Assembly (NCBI GenBank): GCA_029721435.1
Contig: CM056574.1
Coordinates: forward strand, 6,224,501-6,288,500
Source of the DNA: Gymnothorax reevesii
Taxonomy: Eukaryota; Chordata; Actinopteri; Anguilliformes; Muraenidae
Length of the DNA: 64,000 nt
Direction: 5' to 3'
Of this stretch, positions 59,841-64,000 are shown in pieces (position 1 is the stretch's first letter; each line of letters opens with the position of its first letter). Position numbers and translations under genes: made by a program. The notes beneath the pieces are model-generated. The model did no database searches. It was not told where the DNA came from and worked only from the letters and a program-made list of their open reading frames with translations.

Positions 59841-60002
59841 ACAGATTCGGTGATGCGGGCAGTTTATTGGACGCTCATTGAGAGATCACTGTCAGGGCCG
59901 TGTCGGTCAGTTGCCTCCAGCTTGACCTTTGAACTCTCTGAGAACAAAAGGTAGTGCTGACGCATTGAAGTGGGTGTCCACTCCTGACATCTCACTCCTT
60001 GC

Positions 60003-60034
60003 GCACACACACACACACACACACACGCACACAC
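60003..60034. repeat. (CA)n microsatellite
   Basis: Clean CA run with one CG. Confidence 0.95.
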
Positions 60035-60039
60035 AGACA

Positions 60040-61220
60040 CTCTCGGGCAGTGTTGAAACAGTCTGACCCTCAAAGTTTACAAAGCGTGTAAACACACACT
60101 TTAACGCAGGCACGTCGATCTCATGTCTTCAGCACCCAAAGCGTAAACAATTCCAGACTCACTCAATGTTTGCACATAACTTTCACCGAAAAGGTTTTTT
60201 GCCTATTTGTTAGATTCAGCCATGTAACTTTGCATTTCTTCCGCACTTTGAAAGAGAACTACTACAAGAAGCCCCCCCACACCCAACCACACTAGTGATG
60301 CCCCTTACTAACCCCCCCCCCCCCCGGCATTAGAAACTGAAATTACACCCCCTGGATTCAGCAAACTGTTTGCAAAACAAACTTTGTATTACTGGTGAGA
60401 CAGATAAGGATGAATTAATATGCCCACGAACACATATGAACCAGCACAACACTGTACTTATGCCTGTGGTTCAAGTTGAAGCATATTGTTTCCTGTTATT
60501 AACAGGAAGTAGAATTTACGGCTGTGTGCTGCCCTAAACTGACCTCCCGTTAAATTATGTTATGAACTGTGGGAGAGGGGTGAGAGTGTAAATCGGACCT
60601 TGTGAAAGGCAACACGATCCTGGGACCCTGATGCAATATATTCGCCTCTTCGTCTTGCAGCTGTGACCCCGACCCTCTTCACGCACATTTTTCTTTAAAA
60701 CTCAGCCGGCATATTTTTATTGACAAAAAAGCCACAGAGTCGAGAGCCACTCCGCTCAGCTCAGGACGCAGTCCTGCTCCACGTGTCAAAAAGGCCTCCT
60801 TCTTGCGCTCCCAATACCAGAGAGAAAACAGTTGACAATTTAAATTAAGAGGTCTGAAAAAAACAAAACACGCCCCCCTCCTACCCCACACTCCCGCCCC
60901 TGCACACTCAAAGCTCTCTCGTAATGACGCTCAAACGCCACAGGCTCTCCATGCCTGCGCGCAGATAATGAAGCCTTCGAAACAACCCCCCCCATTTCAG
61001 ATTAACCCCTATCCCCCCACGTCCCTCCCCGCCCACCCGGCCGGGGGAGACGCAACAGCGCTAAAAGACCGCGAGGAGACAGCGCTAAAAGACTAGTAAT
61101 TTGTATTTTGCCAACAATGGTGGCGTAATCCCTGCAGAAAGGACCCCTGTAAGGACTGGGGCTTTGTGTAGGAGCAGATTGTGTGGGAGACAGTGGGCCA
61201 ATAGAGATGTGCACGACAGG
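60040..61220. other. No recognisable gene
   Basis: Unique sequence with a poly(C) run at about 60310-60325. Confidence 0.45.
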
Positions 61221-61221
61221 G

Positions 61222-61555
61222 GAGTGTGTGAGTGTGTGTGCGTGTGTGTGTATATGCGCTGATCTATGATCGAGAAAGTGTGTGTTTGCAAGTGTGTCTT
61301 TGTACGTGTGTTTGCAAGTGTATGTGTGAGTTTGGGAATGTACGAGTGAGACTGGGTGTGTTTGTGAGTGTAAGTGAATGTATGCGTGCGACTGGGTGTG
61401 TTAGTGAGTGTGTGTGTGAATGTTTGTGCGTGTGTTGGCATGCGTGTGAGAGTTTACTAGAGTGTGTGTGTTTGTGCAAGTGTGTGTATGTGTTAGTGCG
61501 TTTCTGAACGTGTTTGTGAGTGTGTGTGTTGGGTGTGCGTTTGCATGTGACTCTG
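61222..61555. repeat. GT-rich low-complexity tract
   Basis: Loose GTGTGT/GTGAGT sequence; all frames here are artefacts. Confidence 0.9.
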
Positions 61556-61848
61556 TACTGAAAGAGAGGATTTTTCTTTTAGTCTTTACGGGGTAGGGGG
61601 CCATTTTAAGCTGCTCAAAATCCTATTCTTCAGTCTTTCGCTATCCTGCCGAACTCCTGACCCCTCCCATGACCAGCAGGACCAGAGGATCATGGGAAAA
61701 AGACCTGACGGCTGATGGAGCCGCTTAGCTTCACACTGTGACTCCCAGGACGTCCAAACGGGTGAATCAGATAGAGCCATTCGGCGCGGACACTGACAGA
61801 CAGGCCGATTTCTCCACTATTACCTGCTATTTCAAATACAATGACGCA

Positions 61849-63868
61849 CTCTTTTACTCTTCCACTCAGAGACTGTAACTGCCGCCTGTCATTTTAAACA
61901 CTTCCACTCAGACTGTAACTGCTGCCTGCCATTTTAAACACTTCCACTCAGACTGTAACTGCTGTCTCCCATTTTAAACACTTCCACTCAGACTGTAATT
62001 ACTGGCTGCCATTTTAATCACTTCCATTCAGACTGTAACTGCCAGTCTGCCATTTTAAACACTTCCACTCAGACTGTAACTGCTGCCTGATATTTTACAC
62101 ACTTCCACTCAGACTATTTGTGTCTCCTGCCATTTTAAACACTTCCACTCAGACTGTTACTGCCGCCTGCCATTTTAAAAACTTCCACTCAGACTGTTAC
62201 TGCCGCCTGCCATTTTAAACACTTCCACTCAGACTGTTACTGCCGCCTGCCATTTTAAAAACTTCCACTCAGACTGTTACTGCCGCCTGCCATTTTAAAC
62301 ACTTCCACTCAGAAACTGTAACTGCCGCCTGCCATTTTAAACACTTCCATTCAGACTGTAATTGCCGCCTGCCATTTTAAACACTTCCACTCAGTGACTG
62401 CCGCCTGCCATTTTAAACACTTCCAATCAGACTGTAACTGCCGCCTGCCATTTTAAACACTTCCACTCAGACTGTAACTGCCAGCCTGCCATTTTAATCA
62501 CTTCCACTCAGACTCTAACTGCCGTCTGCCATTTTAAACACTTCCACTCAGACTGTAACTGCTGCCTGCCATTTTAAACACTTCCACTCAGACTATAACT
62601 GCCGCTTGCCATTTTAAACACTTCCACTCAGACTGTAACTGCCGCCTGCCATTTTAAACACTTCCACTCAGACAGTAACTGCCGCCTGCCATTTTTTACT
62701 CTTCCACTCAGAGACTGTAACTGCCGCCTGTCATTTTAAACACTTCCACTCAGACTGTAACTGCTGCCTGCCATTTTAAACACTTCCACTCAGACTATAA
62801 CTGCCGTCTGCCATTTTAAACACGTCCAATCAGACTGTAACTGCTGCCTGCCATTTTAAACACTTTCACTCAAACTTTAACTGCCACCTGCTATTTTAAA
62901 CACTTTCATTCAGACTGTAACTACCACCTTCCATTTTAAACACTTCCACTCAGAGACTGTAACTGCTGCCTGCCATTTTAAACACTTCCACTCAGACTGT
63001 AACTGGTGCCTGCCATTTTAAACACTTTCATTCAGACTGTAACTACCACCTTCCATTTTTTAACACTTCCACTCAGAGACTGTAACTGCTGCCTGCCATT
63101 TTAAACACTTTCACTCAGACTCTAACTGGTGCCTGCCATTTTAAACACTTCCACTCAGACTGTAATTGCTGCCTGCCATTTTAAATACTTCCACTCAAAC
63201 TGCAACTGCTGACTGCCATTTTACACACTTCCACTCAGACTGTAACTGCCGCCTGCCATTTTAAACACTTCCACTCATACTGTAACTGCCGCCTGTCATT
63301 TTGAACACTTCCACTCAGACTGTAACTGCCGCCTGCCATTTTAAACACTTCCACTCATACTGTAACTGCCGCCTGTCATTTTGAACACTTCCACTCAGAC
63401 TGTAACTGCCGTCAGCCATTTTAAACACTTCCACTCAGACTGTAACTGCTGCCTGCCATTTTAAATACCTCCACTCAAACTTTAACTGCCACCTGCCATT
63501 TTAAACACTTCCACTCAGACTGTAACTGCTGCCTGCCATTTTAAACACTTTCACTCGGACTGTTACTGCCGCCTGCCATTTTAAACACTTCCACTCAGAC
63601 TGTAACTGCTGCCTGCCATTTTAAACACTTCCACTCAGTCTGTAACTGCCGCCTGCCCTTTTAAACACTTCCACTCAGAATGTTACTACCGTCTGCCATT
63701 TTACACACTTCCACTCAGACTGTAAGTACTGCCTGCCATTTTAAACACTTCCACTCAAACTTTAACTGCCACCTGCCATTCTAAACACTTCCACTCAGAC
63801 TGTAACTGCCGCCTGCCAATTTAAACACTTCCACTCAGACTGTAACTGCCACCTGCCATTTTTAACAT
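61849..63868. repeat. Satellite-like tandem array, 40 bp monomer, about 50 copies
   Basis: The monomer reads ACTTCCACTCAGACTGTAAC then TGCCGCCTGCCATTTTAAAC. About 2 kb of head-to-tail units differ at scattered sites (GCC/GCT, CATTTT variants). A few units are longer by two bases (CAGAGACTG). CATTTTAAACACTTCCACTC is the most conserved part. Local higher-order repeats are visible. Confidence 0.97.
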
Positions 63869-63940
63869 AGCTACGCAGATTTTAGCTGCCATCAACCATT
63901 TTTGCTGCAGTTACACAGATTTTAGATGCCATTCACCATT
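63869..63940. repeat. Diverged edge monomers of the 40 bp array
   Basis: Two last units keep the 40 bp spacing and CCATTTTT ending but read CAGATTTTAGCTGCCATC and CAGATTTTAGATGCCATTC, far from the array consensus. Confidence 0.75.
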
Positions 63941-64000
63941 TTTATGCCCCCGCCCTCCAAAGAGGAAAGGGGGGCATTATGTCGACACCATGTCCATCCG
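63941..64000 (+). mobile_element. 5' end of a possible HINE-type repeat, cut by the window edge
   Basis: Reads TTATGCCCCCGCCCTCC, then GGGGGGCATTATGTCGACACC and a start of GTCCATCCG. TGCCCCC/GGGGGCA form an inverted pair around a purine-rich centre, and a GTCC-type microsatellite seems to begin at the edge. This resembles the heads of the two HINE-type families, but the rest is outside. Confidence 0.4.

Noticed and set aside
61849..63868. 40 bp array as CRISPR
   Set aside because: Continuous monomers without spacers in a vertebrate-type genome.

Overview
The window looks like an intergenic, repeat-rich stretch of a ray-finned fish genome. I infer this from the mobile elements: a Gmr1-type Ty3/gypsy element, a jockey/CR1/L2-group LINE, an IS630/Tc1-type transposase relic, THAP and piggyBac-like DNA transposons, and decayed fish SINEs. 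Very long (CA)n, (GA)n and pyrimidine tracts and minisatellites fit the same picture. There are no operons, CRISPR arrays, rRNA or intact tRNA genes. I could not identify a host protein-coding gene. Most open frames are low-complexity translations of dinucleotide repeats.

Layout. Bases 1-7095 are a nest of transposons. A Gmr1-like retrotransposon on the minus strand (LTR plus a 1326-codon open frame running off the left edge) interrupts the reverse transcriptase of an older minus-strand LINE. The same LINE is split further right by a 756 bp element with Helentron-associated (HINE, DINE-1/pearl-like) architecture. Bases 8559-9660 hold two TTAA-flanked piggyBac-like MITEs; a third copy lies at 56691-56895. 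A second HINE copy is at 11138-11873. Bases 12600-14275 hold a broken IS630-like transposase gene with recognisable introns and an RGG-repeat minisatellite in its first exon. From 16 to 23 kb come microsatellites, a 67 bp minisatellite, a 0.7 kb pyrimidine tract and a degenerate ~47 bp array. Bases 26486-29668 are a decayed TIR transposon carrying a broken THAP domain and an internal duplication. The middle (30-57 kb) is mostly unique sequence with scattered SINE and other old repeat relics, a HINE-like element at 39.2 kb, a 1.27 kb old repeat at 41.3 kb and two CpG-rich blocks (34.4 kb and 47.6 kb). The window ends in a ~2 kb, 40 bp-monomer satellite with local higher-order structure, which abuts another mobile-element terminus at 63.94 kb.

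The most interesting observations are the pol gene with integrase before reverse transcriptase, still fully open; the HINE-type elements, one with a reconstructable T|T insertion site; the intron-bearing transposase relic; a 75 nt hairpin at 18.53 kb; and the satellite/transposon junction at the right edge. Nothing here is a demonstrably new functional system. Family assignments come from motif reading and recall, without database searches.
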